A DNA stretch of 64,000 nt, taken from Hoylesella buccalis ATCC 35310 (lineage in GTDB: Bacteria > Bacteroidota > Bacteroidia > Bacteroidales > Bacteroidaceae). This document shows, piece by piece, positions 9,776 through 18,807 of the stretch; position 1 is the first letter of the stretch, and every line of letters starts with the position of its first letter. The stretch is from assembly GCF_000177075.1 (NCBI RefSeq), contig NZ_ADEG01000087.1:1-64000 (forward strand), in the 5' to 3' direction. The position numbers and the translations under genes are program-made. The notes under the pieces were generated by a model. It had not been told where the DNA came from. It saw nothing but the letters and a program-made list of their open reading frames with translations, and ran no database searches.

Positions 9776-10786
9776 ATGAAACAAAGACGTCGACACATCC
9801 CCCGCTTGAAGCTCATGATCCTGGTCATCCTGCTATCTGCCATCATCGCATGGGTGACATGGAGCTTATGGCCTTCATCTGCACGACAGATGAAGCGCTC
9901 GGTGGCCATTGTCGCTTGTCAGTCGTGGTACGAAATGGTGTGCAAAGGAAAGACGGTACTCTATTTTTCCGACATCGCGTCCGACACCGCCTTGGTGCGT
10001 CCCTCCTTGCAACAAGATTCATGCGTACGCACCACTTATGCCACAGGCGTGTGGGCGAACAGATATGCTTTCATGCCTTCATGCCGAGGAAGAATGATCT
10101 CTGTCATGACAAAGCCAAACGAAATCAATCAGCAAGACGCATGGAAGCTGATTGAAAAGGAGAAAGAAAGAAATCAGAAAAGAATACGTCAGCTGCGTGA
10201 TCAGTTGAAAGAATTGAATTACTACCTGCGCATTCATGACGTTCATGACGAAGGATACAACACGGTGGCGGCATACGCTTATGAAAAAGAAGATGAAAAA
10301 GCTCATTGCATGAGGCTTGCACAGTTGTTTGATACGGTGCGGCAAGCCGACCGGCCACAGCTGATACGCAAGGCGGTTTATACCGCTTACTACCGTCTTC
10401 CGAATGGTGAATGCCAGCAAGTACGCATGCGTGAGGTTGGCTCTTCCAAGCAATGCCAAACGGTTTTGCTGCAAACGGTTGGACGAACGACGCCCACGGG
10501 CGTGGCTCCGTTGTCCATCTTCTTTGTAAATGGCAAGGCGCATGGCGCAGCACTTGCTGTGGGCTACGGCGGACTTGACGTGAAGGAGCTGGCCAGCAAC
10601 GATGCTTCGTGCAGCATCATCTCAACAACACTTCATGATAATCGGCACGACTTGCCGGCGGTGTTGGGCGGTGATGGGTCGCCAGTATTCAGCACACGCG
10701 GTTATTTCATCGGCATCACCAGAGGGAACGAGGTCATCACGCGGAGCCAACTGCGCGACCTTTTGAGAAAGGAGAAGCAACCATGA
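9776..10786 (+). CDS. Membrane-anchored protein with coiled coil and degenerate trypsin-like C-terminal domain
   Basis: 336 residues from ATG 9776; an upstream TTG at 9740 lies inside the promoter and is excluded. ATG 9815 is an alternative that would drop a basic N-terminus. The basic stretch KQRRRHIPRLK precedes one membrane helix (about 13-33), suggesting an inner-membrane anchor with a periplasmic body. A charged coiled-coil segment follows at about 120-150 (EKEKERNQKRIRQLRDQLK). The end, GGDGSPVFSTRGYFIGIT, resembles the GDSGSPVF turn of trypsin-fold proteases, but the catalytic Ser position holds Asp, so it may be a non-catalytic binding domain. This assignment is tentative. The gene overlaps the next by 4 bp (ATGA), implying coupling with the GH25 lysozyme and a cell-envelope role. 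Confidence 0.65.
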   Translation: MKQRRRHIPRLKLMILVILLSAIIAWVTWSLWPSSARQMKRSVAIVACQSWYEMVCKGKTVLYFSDIASDTALVRPSLQQDSCVRTTYATGVWANRYAFMPSCRGRMISVMTKPNEINQQDAWKLIEKEKERNQKRIRQLRDQLKELNYYLRIHDVHDEGYNTVAAYAYEKEDEKAHCMRLAQLFDTVRQADRPQLIRKAVYTAYYRLPNGECQQVRMREVGSSKQCQTVLLQTVGRTTPTGVAPLSIFFVNGKAHGAALAVGYGGLDVKELASNDASCSIISTTLHDNRHDLPAVLGGDGSPVFSTRGYFIGITRGNEVITRSQLRDLLRKEKQP

Positions 10787-11994
10787 AACGCCATCTACTC
10801 TCTTTGAAATGGGCTCATGTCACGTTGGCGACATTAACGCTGTTCTTTTTTAGCTGTAACATTCAGCCAGACGAACTAGAATTGGTGCGCCATGGAGATT
10901 ACACATACAGGGGTTCGGTGGCGCATGGCGCATACGAAGGCTACGGTGAAATGCGGTACAAAGACAGCATCGTGTACGCGGGTCAGTGGAAAGCGGGTAA
11001 GCGAGAGGGAATGGGTGTGAGTTACGACGCACATGGACGGCGCATCGTGGGCGAATGGAAGGCCGACACGTTGATGCATGGAACGCGTACCGACGCTGAC
11101 GGAACCTACCATGGACAGCTGAATCAAGAAGGTTTGGCTGAGGGTGCAGGCACTTACCAATCGCACGACGGCACGTATTATCATGGCTATTGGCGGGATA
11201 ATCAGCGCTGGGGGTTCGGCTTTTCGTCGTCTTCCAAGAAGCTACGTTTGGGCGAATGGAAAGCCGACAGGTACTTGGGTGAACGACTTGTTTATACCGA
11301 TCAGCGCATTTATGGTATCGATATCTCCCGACATCAGCACGATATTGGCAAGAAACACTACCCCATTCATTGGAATAAACTGCGCATTACGCACCTCGGT
11401 ACTATCAGTAAGAAACGCATACGAGGCACCGTGAGCTATCCCATTTCGTTTTGTTACATCAAGTCAACCGAAGGAACGACCATCCGGAACAGGTACTTCA
11501 TGAGTGACTATCGGGCGGCAAAGCGACACGGCATCCATTGCGGAGCCTATCATTTCTTCTCCACCCGGACCAGTGGTAAGGCGCAAGCAGCCTATTTCAT
11601 ACGGCACACTCGCTTTGAAAAAGGCGATTTTCCACCCGTTCTCGATGTAGAACCCTTCCCCAGTCAAATCAAAAGGATGGGTGGCACCAAGGCTTTGTTC
11701 ACCGAAGTGAGAGCGTGGCTTCAAGCAGTAGAGAGGCGCGTGGGCGTGAAACCGATATTATACATCAGTCAAACGTTTGTAAACAAGTATTTGCCCGACG
11801 CTCCCGAGCTCATGGAAAACTACAACGTATGGATTGCTCGCTATGGCGAATACAAGCCGGATGTACACCTGGTGATATGGCAACTGAGTCCTGACGGGCG
11901 GGTAAATGGAATCAAAGGGGATGTAGACATCAATGTTTTCAATGGCTATCAAGACCATTACGAAGACTTCTTACAGAACGAACGAATCAAGTAA
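10783..11994 (+). CDS. MORN-repeat lipoprotein fused to a GH25 lysozyme domain
   Basis: 403 residues. The signal sequence ends at a lipobox-like FFFSCN, so it is probably lipidated. Residues about 35-170 contain several MORN-type repeats (YRGSVAHGAYEGYGEMRY, YAGQWKAGKREGMG, YHGYWRDNQRWGFGFS). From about 180 a GH25 muramidase domain begins with YGIDISRHQ, continues through IKSTEGTT and GAYHFF, and holds the DxE motif in PPVLDVEPFP, all expected of an N-acetylmuramidase that cuts the peptidoglycan glycan backbone. MORN repeats often bind membranes or proteins, so they may target the enzyme. It is translationally coupled to the preceding membrane protein and followed by a bidirectional terminator. 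Confidence 0.88.
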   Translation: MKRHLLSLKWAHVTLATLTLFFFSCNIQPDELELVRHGDYTYRGSVAHGAYEGYGEMRYKDSIVYAGQWKAGKREGMGVSYDAHGRRIVGEWKADTLMHGTRTDADGTYHGQLNQEGLAEGAGTYQSHDGTYYHGYWRDNQRWGFGFSSSSKKLRLGEWKADRYLGERLVYTDQRIYGIDISRHQHDIGKKHYPIHWNKLRITHLGTISKKRIRGTVSYPISFCYIKSTEGTTIRNRYFMSDYRAAKRHGIHCGAYHFFSTRTSGKAQAAYFIRHTRFEKGDFPPVLDVEPFPSQIKRMGGTKALFTEVRAWLQAVERRVGVKPILYISQTFVNKYLPDAPELMENYNVWIARYGEYKPDVHLVIWQLSPDGRVNGIKGDVDINVFNGYQDHYEDFLQNERIK

Positions 11995-12035
11995 ATCCCA
12001 CCTTACCAACGTCCATTCGACCCAATAAAACTAAA

Positions 12036-12069
12036 AAGGGGTGAACGGCATGCTTGCCATTCACCCCTT
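12036..12069. terminator. Bidirectional terminator between the GH25 gene and pnp
   Basis: A 10-bp stem AAGGGGTGAA (12036-12045) pairs with 12060-12069 and is extended by GGC/GCC inside. It has T-rich flanks on both strands (ATTTTAA on plus, TTTTTAG on minus), serving the converging gene ends at 11994 and 12139. Confidence 0.8.
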
Positions 12070-12138
12070 ATTTTAATGTCCCAAATCGTTGGGACTATCA
12101 ATGATCAATGCTTGATGCGTACGATTAAAATTTGATTC

Positions 12139-14475
12139 TTACTCTGCATCAAACGTATCGTTAAACTCGTTGGATTCGTTGTTATAAGCACGATCAGAGC
12201 CTTCGTTGCGATGTTCAAAGCGACGAGGTTGACGATCACTATTCTCATAATGACGACGTCCCTCACGATTGTCATCGCGACGTGGGCGACGCTCACCACC
12301 ATTCTCGCGGCGAGGACGACGTTCGCGCTCTACATAGCCTTCAGGTTTTTCTAACAACACACGGCGAGAGAGCTTGTATTTGCCCGTCTTTGGATCGATT
12401 TCCAACAACTTCACCCTAATCTTGTCACCCTCATGAATGCCGGCATCCTCTACCGTTTCAAGGCGTTTCCAATCTATTTCAGAGATATGCAGCAAGCCAT
12501 CTTTGCCCGGAAGTATCTCTACAAAGCAGCCGTATGGCATGATAGAGCGTACTGTTCCTTCGTATATCTCGCCTACTTCTGGGATGGCAACGATGGATTT
12601 GATTTTGGCAATGGCCGCATCAATTGACTCTTTGTTGGGCGCACTCACTTGTATTTTACCCACGTTGTCAACCTCATCAATCGTAATGGTGGCTCCTGTG
12701 TCTTCTTGCATCTGTTGGATAATCTTTCCACCAGGCCCGATAACAGCTCCAATAAACTCTTTCGGTATCTCAAACGCTTCGATGCGTGGCACCTGAGGCT
12801 TCATTTCTGGGCGAGGTTCAGCTATCGTTTCGAGCATTTTGTTCAAGATATGCTCGCGTCCTGCCTTTGCTTGTAACAACGCTTTCTCCAAGATTTCAAA
12901 GCTCAAGCCATCGCACTTGATGTCCATCTGCGTAGCAGTCAATCCGTCGCGCGTACCGGTTGTCTTGAAATCCATGTCGCCCAAATGGTCCTCATCACCA
13001 AGGATATCGCTCAAAACGGCATATTTATCTTCACCCGGGTTCTTGATTAAGCCCATGGCAATGCCGCTAACAGGCTTCTTCATAGGTACACCTGCATCCA
13101 TCAAAGCCAGCGTACCGGCACAAACAGTGGCCATGGAAGACGATCCGTTGCTTTCCAATATCTGGCTCACCAAGCGCACTGTGTAGGGGAAGTCATCAGG
13201 TAATTGACCCTTTAAGCCTCGCCATGCCAAGTGTCCATGCCCTATTTCGCGGCGACCAACGCCACGTTGAGCCTTGGCTTCACCTGTTGAGAATGGGGGG
13301 AAGTTGTAATGCAATAGGAAACGTTGATAGCTCTTGTCCAAGACATCGTCAACCATTTTCTCGTCGAGTTTGGTTCCTAACGTACAAGTTGACAGCGACT
13401 GCGTCTCACCACGCGTAAAGATTGCACTTCCGTGAGGCATTGGCAGCGGACTAACCTCGCACCAGATAGGACGAATCTCATCGGTCCTACGACCGTCCAA
13501 ACGCTTACCTTCGTCCAAAACACAACGGCGCATGGCATTCTTCAACACGTCATCATAGTAGCGTGTAGCCTCTGCATGCTTCTCCTCCAGTTCCTCTTCG
13601 GTCAAATCAGCAGCGTGAGCAGCATCGTATTCTTCCAAGAAATCGGCGAGTACTTTGTCGAAAGCGTCGTGACGTTCCTGCTTAGGAAGAGCCTGTTTGG
13701 TGATGTCATACACGGGCTGGTACAGCTCGTTGTTCATCTTTTCACGCAAGTCTTCATCGTTCACCTCATGATCATACTCGCGCTTCACATCCTTACCCAG
13801 CTCCTTGTTCAACTCATCTTGAACGGCGCACATAGGCTTGATGGCCTCGTGTGCAGCCTTCAAAGCATTAATTAGGTCAAGCTCAGAAACTTCTTTCATT
13901 TCGCCTTCCACCATCATGATGTTGTCCTTGGTGGCACCTACCATCAAGTCCATGTCGGCTTGTTTCATCTGTTCGAAGGTTGGGTTGATGACATATTCGC
14001 CATTGATGCGTGCCACACGAACCTCACTGATATAGAAATCGAAAGGAATATCTGAACATGCCATGGCTGCTGATGCTGCCAACCCAGCCAAAGCATCAGG
14101 CTGATCTACGCCATCGGCAGAAAGAAGCATGATTTGCACATACACTTCGGCGTGATAATTAGAAGGGAAAAGTGGACGAAGCGCACGATCCACCAATCGA
14201 GAAGTTAAGATTTCATTATCACTAGGCTTGCCTTCGCGCTTGGTGAATCCACCTGGAAAACGGCCTGCGGCACTGTACTGCTCACGATAATCAACTTGCA
14301 AAGGCATAAAATCTGTTCCGGGAACTGCATCCTTTGCTGCACAAACAGTTGCGAGAAGCACCGTGTTACCCAAGCGAACTACCGCTGAGCCATCGGCCTG
14401 TTTTGCAACTTTCCCGGTTTCAATGCTGATGGTTCTGCCATCAGGCAATTGAACTGTTTTCGTAATTACGTTCAT
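12139..14475 (-). CDS. pnp: Polyribonucleotide nucleotidyltransferase (PNPase)
   Basis: 778 residues. PNPase degrades RNA 3' to 5' by phosphorolysis and is the core of bacterial RNA turnover, in the cytoplasm. Domains in order: RNase PH-like 1 (about 10-145), helical linker, RNase PH-like 2 (about 325-545) with the active-site run [20 protein letters not shown], a KH domain (about 555-615) with IGPGGK, and an S1 domain (about 625-700) with [19 protein letters not shown]. The last 60 or so residues are an Arg-rich low-complexity tail ([15 protein letters not shown]) ending in an acidic run. This tail is likely RNA or protein binding. The gene is monocistronic with its own -7 box; rpsO is not adjacent. 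Confidence 0.97.
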   Translation of the reverse strand: MNVITKTVQLPDGRTISIETGKVAKQADGSAVVRLGNTVLLATVCAAKDAVPGTDFMPLQVDYREQYSAAGRFPGGFTKREGKPSDNEILTSRLVDRALRPLFPSNYHAEVYVQIMLLSADGVDQPDALAGLAASAAMACSDIPFDFYISEVRVARINGEYVINPTFEQMKQADMDLMVGATKDNIMMVEGEMKEVSELDLINALKAAHEAIKPMCAVQDELNKELGKDVKREYDHEVNDEDLREKMNNELYQPVYDITKQALPKQERHDAFDKVLADFLEEYDAAHAADLTEEELEEKHAEATRYYDDVLKNAMRRCVLDEGKRLDGRRTDEIRPIWCEVSPLPMPHGSAIFTRGETQSLSTCTLGTKLDEKMVDDVLDKSYQRFLLHYNFPPFSTGEAKAQRGVGRREIGHGHLAWRGLKGQLPDDFPYTVRLVSQILESNGSSSMATVCAGTLALMDAGVPMKKPVSGIAMGLIKNPGEDKYAVLSDILGDEDHLGDMDFKTTGTRDGLTATQMDIKCDGLSFEILEKALLQAKAGREHILNKMLETIAEPRPEMKPQVPRIEAFEIPKEFIGAVIGPGGKIIQQMQEDTGATITIDEVDNVGKIQVSAPNKESIDAAIAKIKSIVAIPEVGEIYEGTVRSIMPYGCFVEILPGKDGLLHISEIDWKRLETVEDAGIHEGDKIRVKLLEIDPKTGKYKLSRRVLLEKPEGYVERERRPRRENGGERRPRRDDNREGRRHYENSDRQPRRFEHRNEGSDRAYNNESNEFNDTFDAE

Positions 14476-14631
14476 CTAAAAAAAATAAATAATACTTATT
14501 GTCTTGTCTATCATCTAATATTTCATCCAATTTGGGATTTTCTTTCAGGCTACTTTTCTGCTCATTCGAGATGTCCCATCGACATCTTCATGTATCGTTT
14601 AGGTCATTCACCTTCCCATCCCAAAACCTCG

Positions 14632-14639
14632 CAAAGGTA
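14632..14639 (-). promoter_or_regulatory. -7 box for pnp
   Basis: Minus strand TACCTTTG matches TAnnTTTG, 156 bp upstream of the pnp ATG, giving a long untranslated leader. pnp leaders are autoregulated in other bacteria; no specific hairpin was identified here. Confidence 0.6.
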
Positions 14640-14725
14640 TGAAAATAAATAGAAAAGAACGAAAAAACACGCCTTTATTTCTCTTTTTTCTTCTTTTTCG
14701 GGGCATGAGTTTATCTTGAAAGCGT

Positions 14726-14733
14726 TATCTTTG
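14726..14733 (+). promoter_or_regulatory. -7 box for the GH27 gene
   Basis: TATCTTTG, a TAnnTTTG match, lies 39 bp before the ATG at 14773. No clear TTTG is seen at -33. It is divergent to the pnp promoter about 90 bp away. Confidence 0.55.
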
Positions 14734-14772
14734 CAACAAAACCCAACGTAATAACCAAAAACAACATTTTTC

Positions 14773-16992
14773 ATGAGAAAAGAAATCTTAGCCATACTGC
14801 TGCTTTTCATAACTAGTATGACCTATGCGCAAGTACTTACTTTTGACAAAGCGAAGTTCCAGATGGGCGACAATCCCGAATGGAAGAATGCCGATTTCGA
14901 CGACAGCAGCTGGAAAACCCTCAAAACTACCATGAAGTGGGGAGAGCAAGGACCCACCAAGACGAATACCTACGGATGGTATCGCTTCAAGTTTATCTTG
15001 CCCCAAGCGATGCTGGACAACTCTGATTTAAAACAAACCATCAACATCTACCTTGGCAAGATTGATGATGCCGATGAAGCGTTCTTCAATGGTGTGCGCA
15101 TTGGTGGCACGGGAAGCCTGCCCGATTCGCCACAAGGATACAAGGAAGCGTTCGACGCTGAGCGCGAATATAGCATCTCCGCCAAGCACAAAGCCGTGAA
15201 ATGGGGACAAGAAAACGTCATTGCCGTGCGCGTATATAATGGCGGAGGAGACGGTGGCATGTACTTCCGTGCCCCAAAGCTGAACGTTCCCAATAAAGTG
15301 GATGGACTCAAAATCACCTTCGGCGAGACCCAGGTGAAAGGCAAAGACGTGTGCAAGATTCAATTCAAGAACGTCTTCAAGTTCGCACAGAAAGGAACCC
15401 TTCAAATCAACATGGTGAACCCCGAGACTGGAAAAGTATTGAGTCAGCAACAACGCAAGCTCTCCCTGAAAGCCAACGGGCAGTCAGTCATCGCCGTTTT
15501 TTATAACCCCCACAACTATGTCCGCATCCAGTGTGTTTACACAGATGCCAAAAGCAAGAAGAGCATCACACGCCACTATGCGCCCAAATACATTCTCACG
15601 CCCATTGCTCCAGCCACGCCCCGCATCAACAGTGCAGCAGTGATGGGTGTGCGCCCGGGTTCTCCAGTAATCTTCCGCATCCCTGCTTCTGGCGACAGAC
15701 CCATGAAGTTCAGTGTGAAGAACCTGCCAGCCGGGCTCTCCGTCAACGCCGAAAACGGTGTCATCAGCGGCAGTTTGAAAGAGAGAGGCGAATACAAACT
15801 CACCTTGGTGGCCGAAAACAGCAAGGGAAAAGATGAGAAAGACTTCAGCATCCACGTTGGACATCAGATTGCTTTGACACCGCCTATGGGTTGGAACAGC
15901 TGGAACTGCTGGGGCACCAGCGTGTCACAAGAGAAAGTAATGGCATCCGCCAAGGCACTCATCGACCGTGGATTGGCCGACTACGGCTATAATTACATCA
16001 ACGTGGACGATGCCTGGGAGGCCGAGAAGCGCAACGCCGACGGCACCATTGCCGTGAACGAAAAGTTCCCGAACATGAAAGGACTGGGCGACTGGCTGCA
16101 CAACAACGGACTGCGCTTTGGCATCTACTCCTCGCCGGGCGACCTTACATGCGGGCATTACCTTGGCTCGCTCGACCATGAGGAGCAGGATGCGAAGACC
16201 TACAACGAGTGGGGTGTTGACTACCTGAAATACGATTGGTGTGGTTACAGCCGCAAGTTTGATGCCGATGGTGACCTTTCCGTGGCCGCATACGTGCGTC
16301 CTTACTTGAAAATGCAGGAATACTTGCGCGCACAGCCACGCGACATTTTCTACAGTCTATGTCAATACGGCATGGCCGACGTGTGGAAATGGGGCCATGC
16401 GGTTGATGCCAATTCGTGGAGAACCACGGGCGATATCACCGATACATGGCAGTCGTTGTACTACATCGGATTCGTACGTCAGGCCGAACTCTATCCCTAC
16501 GCCGGGCCAGGTCATTGGAACGATCCCGACATGCTGGTAGTAGGTAAGGTGGGATGGGGTCCAAAACTCCACGACACACGCCTGACACCCGACGAGCAGT
16601 ACACACACATCTCGCTCTGGACTCTGCTGGCTGCCAACATGCTCATGGGCGGTGACCTCAGTCAGATGGACGACTTCACCTTCGGCTTGTTGTGCAACAA
16701 CGAGGTAAACGCCATCAACCAAGACGCACTGGGCAAGCAAGCCAAGCGCGACGTGCTGGACGGTGACATCCAAATATGGCAACGTCCACTGGCCGACGGC
16801 TGTCATGCCATCGGTATCTTTAATGTAGGAAGCGAGGATGCGCGCGTGGATCTTTCCAAATATTTCGGCCAACTGGGCATTCGGCAGTTGCAATCCGTGC
16901 GTGACTTGTGGCAGCAGAAAGACTTGTCGACCACCGACACTAATTACTTTGTGCCCACTCACGGCGTGAAATATATCAAGGTGAAATACTGA
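14773..16992 (+). CDS. Secreted GH27-type alpha-galactosidase with N-terminal accessory domains
   Basis: 739 residues with a signal peptide (MRKEILAILLLFITSMTYAQ). Residues about 25-175 look like a galactose-binding-like jelly roll (GWYRFKFILPQAML, FFNGVRIG), and about 290-360 an Ig-like putative domain. The GH27 barrel starts at about 365 with PPMGWNSWNCWG and continues with INVDDAW, GIYSSPG, and YLKYDWCGY, whose Asp (about residue 488) is the family nucleophile. RTTGDI near 553 supplies the acid/base. The family removes terminal alpha-galactose, and sometimes alpha-N-acetylgalactosamine or beta-arabinopyranose, so exact specificity is open. It stands alone between pnp and an ECF operon, not within a SusCD locus. 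Confidence 0.9.
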   Translation: MRKEILAILLLFITSMTYAQVLTFDKAKFQMGDNPEWKNADFDDSSWKTLKTTMKWGEQGPTKTNTYGWYRFKFILPQAMLDNSDLKQTINIYLGKIDDADEAFFNGVRIGGTGSLPDSPQGYKEAFDAEREYSISAKHKAVKWGQENVIAVRVYNGGGDGGMYFRAPKLNVPNKVDGLKITFGETQVKGKDVCKIQFKNVFKFAQKGTLQINMVNPETGKVLSQQQRKLSLKANGQSVIAVFYNPHNYVRIQCVYTDAKSKKSITRHYAPKYILTPIAPATPRINSAAVMGVRPGSPVIFRIPASGDRPMKFSVKNLPAGLSVNAENGVISGSLKERGEYKLTLVAENSKGKDEKDFSIHVGHQIALTPPMGWNSWNCWGTSVSQEKVMASAKALIDRGLADYGYNYINVDDAWEAEKRNADGTIAVNEKFPNMKGLGDWLHNNGLRFGIYSSPGDLTCGHYLGSLDHEEQDAKTYNEWGVDYLKYDWCGYSRKFDADGDLSVAAYVRPYLKMQEYLRAQPRDIFYSLCQYGMADVWKWGHAVDANSWRTTGDITDTWQSLYYIGFVRQAELYPYAGPGHWNDPDMLVVGKVGWGPKLHDTRLTPDEQYTHISLWTLLAANMLMGGDLSQMDDFTFGLLCNNEVNAINQDALGKQAKRDVLDGDIQIWQRPLADGCHAIGIFNVGSEDARVDLSKYFGQLGIRQLQSVRDLWQQKDLSTTDTNYFVPTHGVKYIKVKY

Positions 16993-17018
16993 TAGTTAAG
17001 CCTTTACACAACAACACG

Positions 17019-17061
17019 ATGGCCTGGAGGAGCGTGATACCACCACTACCCTCCAGGCCAT
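17019..17061 (+). terminator. Terminator after the GH27 gene
   Basis: A perfect 12-bp stem ATGGCCTGGAGG (17019-17030) pairs with 17050-17061 around a 19-nt loop, followed by TTATATTTATT. Confidence 0.8.
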
Positions 17062-17128
17062 TTATATTTATTAGAAACGTGATGAATTACGCCCCTACAT
17101 CATACCATCATCTTATCGGTTTTCAAAC

Positions 17129-17210
17129 TCATTGACTTTGGTCGTCAAACTCAATGGGTTTGGCAGTCAAAGTCAATGGGTTTGGCGCCCAAAGTCAATG
17201 CTATTGCAAA
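17129..17210. repeat. Short tandem/dispersed repeat, copy 1 (GTCAAAstCAATGGGTTTGG units)
   Basis: Three to four degenerate units of about 20 bp, each containing CAAAsTCAATGggTTTGGc, follow one another. The last 42 bp (17169-17210) match 34031-34072 at nearly every position. This lies in a gene-free gap of about 340 bp. Confidence 0.65.
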
Positions 17211-17273
17211 GCCGTAGATGACAGTAAGTTACAATCATGCATCAAGCTTTGAAATCCATACTCACCCTCCATC

Positions 17274-17312
17274 GAAAAAAGAAGGCTGGTTTGTCCATTC
17301 AAACCAGCCTTC
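17274..17312 (-). terminator. Terminator of the ECF/DUF4252 operon
   Basis: A perfect 12-bp stem GAAGGCTGGTTT (17281-17292) pairs with 17301-17312. On the minus strand it is followed by six T residues. It lies 22 bp beyond the DUF4252 stop. Confidence 0.85.
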
Positions 17313-17334
17313 TTCCGTATGACGCGCTCGTCAC

Positions 17335-17817
17335 CTATCGGTCGTAGAGATCTTTTATATCCCCCAATGTGATGTTCCCGATGAGGTGGATGAGTGACAG
17401 CTCGGCTTTCTCCTCGTTGAGAAGAACAAACTCATTGTTGCCCTTACCTACCACTTTCTGGTAGATGGTGGTGTGCTCGTCGTCGTCTTTCACCCGCATA
17501 ATCACTTCATAGCGGTTGTTGTCATAGTACGCCTGCGCCTGCTTCTTGATAGAAGGAATCAGCGATGGGCGTTCGCATTGCAGGATTTGCAAGCGCGTCA
17601 GCCGGGAGGCCAGCTTGGCCAAATCCTTGTCGCCCACATCGAGTTTGGGCATCAGCTTGAACATCGCGGGCGAGATGTACACCGTGGACACGCCCTTGGT
17701 GTTCTCAAACTGCTTGAACAGACGATCCTGTGCCGACAGCGACACACACCCCAATACGAGGCAAATGGCCAGGGACAATGGTCTCAGCCATGCAGTCAAA
17801 TCACTCTTGTGTAACAT
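17335..17817 (-). CDS. DUF4252 domain protein, secreted
   Basis: 160 residues with a long signal sequence ending LGCVSLSAQ. The body (FENTKGVSTVYISPAMFKLM, LQILQCERPSLI, EVIMRVKDDDEHTTIYQKV) fits DUF4252, a Bacteroidetes family of small exported proteins of unknown biochemical role. It is the last gene of a four-gene minus operon: DUF4252, ECF sigma factor, putative anti-sigma factor, DUF4252. Its start overlaps the putative anti-sigma gene by 17 bp, implying translational coupling. The operon context suggests an envelope-stress or membrane-sensing function, which is inference only. Confidence 0.82.
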   Translation of the reverse strand: MLHKSDLTAWLRPLSLAICLVLGCVSLSAQDRLFKQFENTKGVSTVYISPAMFKLMPKLDVGDKDLAKLASRLTRLQILQCERPSLIPSIKKQAQAYYDNNRYEVIMRVKDDDEHTTIYQKVVGKGNNEFVLLNEEKAELSLIHLIGNITLGDIKDLYDR

Positions 17818-18274
17818 TTTCTACTTTATTTAAACCTTTGTTAATCGACTTGGAAAACATCATCAGGGCCTTCTGTGTTTCGGCATACGCATCCCTCGGG
17901 TCGTCGAATGTATCTTGCTGCACGGCATATTGCGCCTGTTTTTGCTGTCTGTCGACCAGTAGGCCGATGGTGAAAAGCAACAACAGGGAGGCCGCAATGC
18001 CGGCCATCCACCGCAGACCGACGGTGCGGGAACGCCGACTAGTCGTCTTCTCCACACGGTTCCAGCCGTCAATCTGCCGCGACAACCGCTGCTCCAGACC
18101 ATCAACGGCCGGCATATTCGCGCCATACAACTGCCGGAACAGCTGTTGGTCGGTCGCCCACTGAGGCGGAACGTCATCCTGAAGGAAATAGTCTTTCAGC
18201 TCTTGTTCCTCGCGCTCGTTGGTCTGTCCGTCATAGTAGCGGTCAAGAAGTTGCCTGATATTATCTGTATCCAT
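17801..18274 (-). CDS. Putative anti-sigma factor, single-pass membrane protein
   Basis: 157 residues. An acidic N-terminal cytoplasmic-type segment (LLDRYYDGQTNEREEQELKD) resembles the start of many Bacteroidetes anti-sigma factors. One membrane helix lies at about 90-108 (WMAGIAASLLLLFTIGLLV), with a short external tail after it. It overlaps the ECF sigma gene by 14 bp upstream and a DUF4252 gene by 17 bp downstream. Size, topology and position make it the likely partner that holds the sigma factor at the membrane, but no conserved zinc-binding anti-sigma motif is visible, so the call rests on context. Confidence 0.65.
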   Translation of the reverse strand: MDTDNIRQLLDRYYDGQTNEREEQELKDYFLQDDVPPQWATDQQLFRQLYGANMPAVDGLEQRLSRQIDGWNRVEKTTSRRSRTVGLRWMAGIAASLLLLFTIGLLVDRQQKQAQYAVQQDTFDDPRDAYAETQKALMMFSKSINKGLNKVENVTQE

Positions 18275-18773
18275 TGTCTTTCATCTGTTTTAGTTGTTCT
18301 CTCATCTGCTTGCGGGCGCGGCTCAACAGCACCCTGATGTTTACCGCTGTGAGTCCCGTTTGCCGCTCTATCTCCCGATACGCCATCTCGCCGATGTCCC
18401 TCATCATCACGATTTGCCGTTGCTGCTCGGGCAGACCGCTGATGAGTTGCCACGCCATCTGCCTGTCTTCTGCCTGCTCTATCGCCCTGCCGGCATCGTC
18501 ATCGTGGGGTATCTGCAACTCCTCCGGGGTATAATCCGTGGTCTGTGGACGCCGCTTACGCACCTGGTCATAGAACAAGTTCTTCACCGTGGTGACGCAG
18601 AAAGCCTCGGCCGAGTCGGTAATTTGCAGTCCATCGCGCTTGATCCACAGCTTTAGGAAAGCCTCCTGCACCAGGTCTTCGGCCGCCTGCGCATTGCCTG
18701 TGAGCCGCCATGCCATGCGGTACATTTGCTCATGACATGGCAAGAAACACTGTTTAAATTGTGAGGCATCCAT
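18261..18773 (-). CDS. ECF-type RNA polymerase sigma factor
   Basis: 170 residues from ATG 18773. A longer reading from 18830 would overlap the upstream DUF4252 gene by 23 bp and add a basic stretch not typical of the family, so it is rejected. Region 2 is at about 10-75 (MAWRLTGNAQAAEDLVQEAF, LKLW), and region 4 at about 110-160 (LPEQQRQIVMMRDIGEMAYR, then NIRVLLSRARKQM helix-turn-helix). It directs RNA polymerase to a small regulon. The downstream overlapping membrane gene is the probable anti-sigma factor. Both flanking DUF4252 genes may be regulon members. Confidence 0.93.
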   Translation of the reverse strand: MDASQFKQCFLPCHEQMYRMAWRLTGNAQAAEDLVQEAFLKLWIKRDGLQITDSAEAFCVTTVKNLFYDQVRKRRPQTTDYTPEELQIPHDDDAGRAIEQAEDRQMAWQLISGLPEQQRQIVMMRDIGEMAYREIERQTGLTAVNIRVLLSRARKQMREQLKQMKDNGYR

Positions 18774-18807
18774 ACAGCTTGTAAGGTTGAGTGGGTTGGG
18801 GAGCTGA

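Noticed and set aside
17129..17210. CRISPR array
   Set aside because: Units are degenerate, contiguous without spacers, and no cas gene is present.
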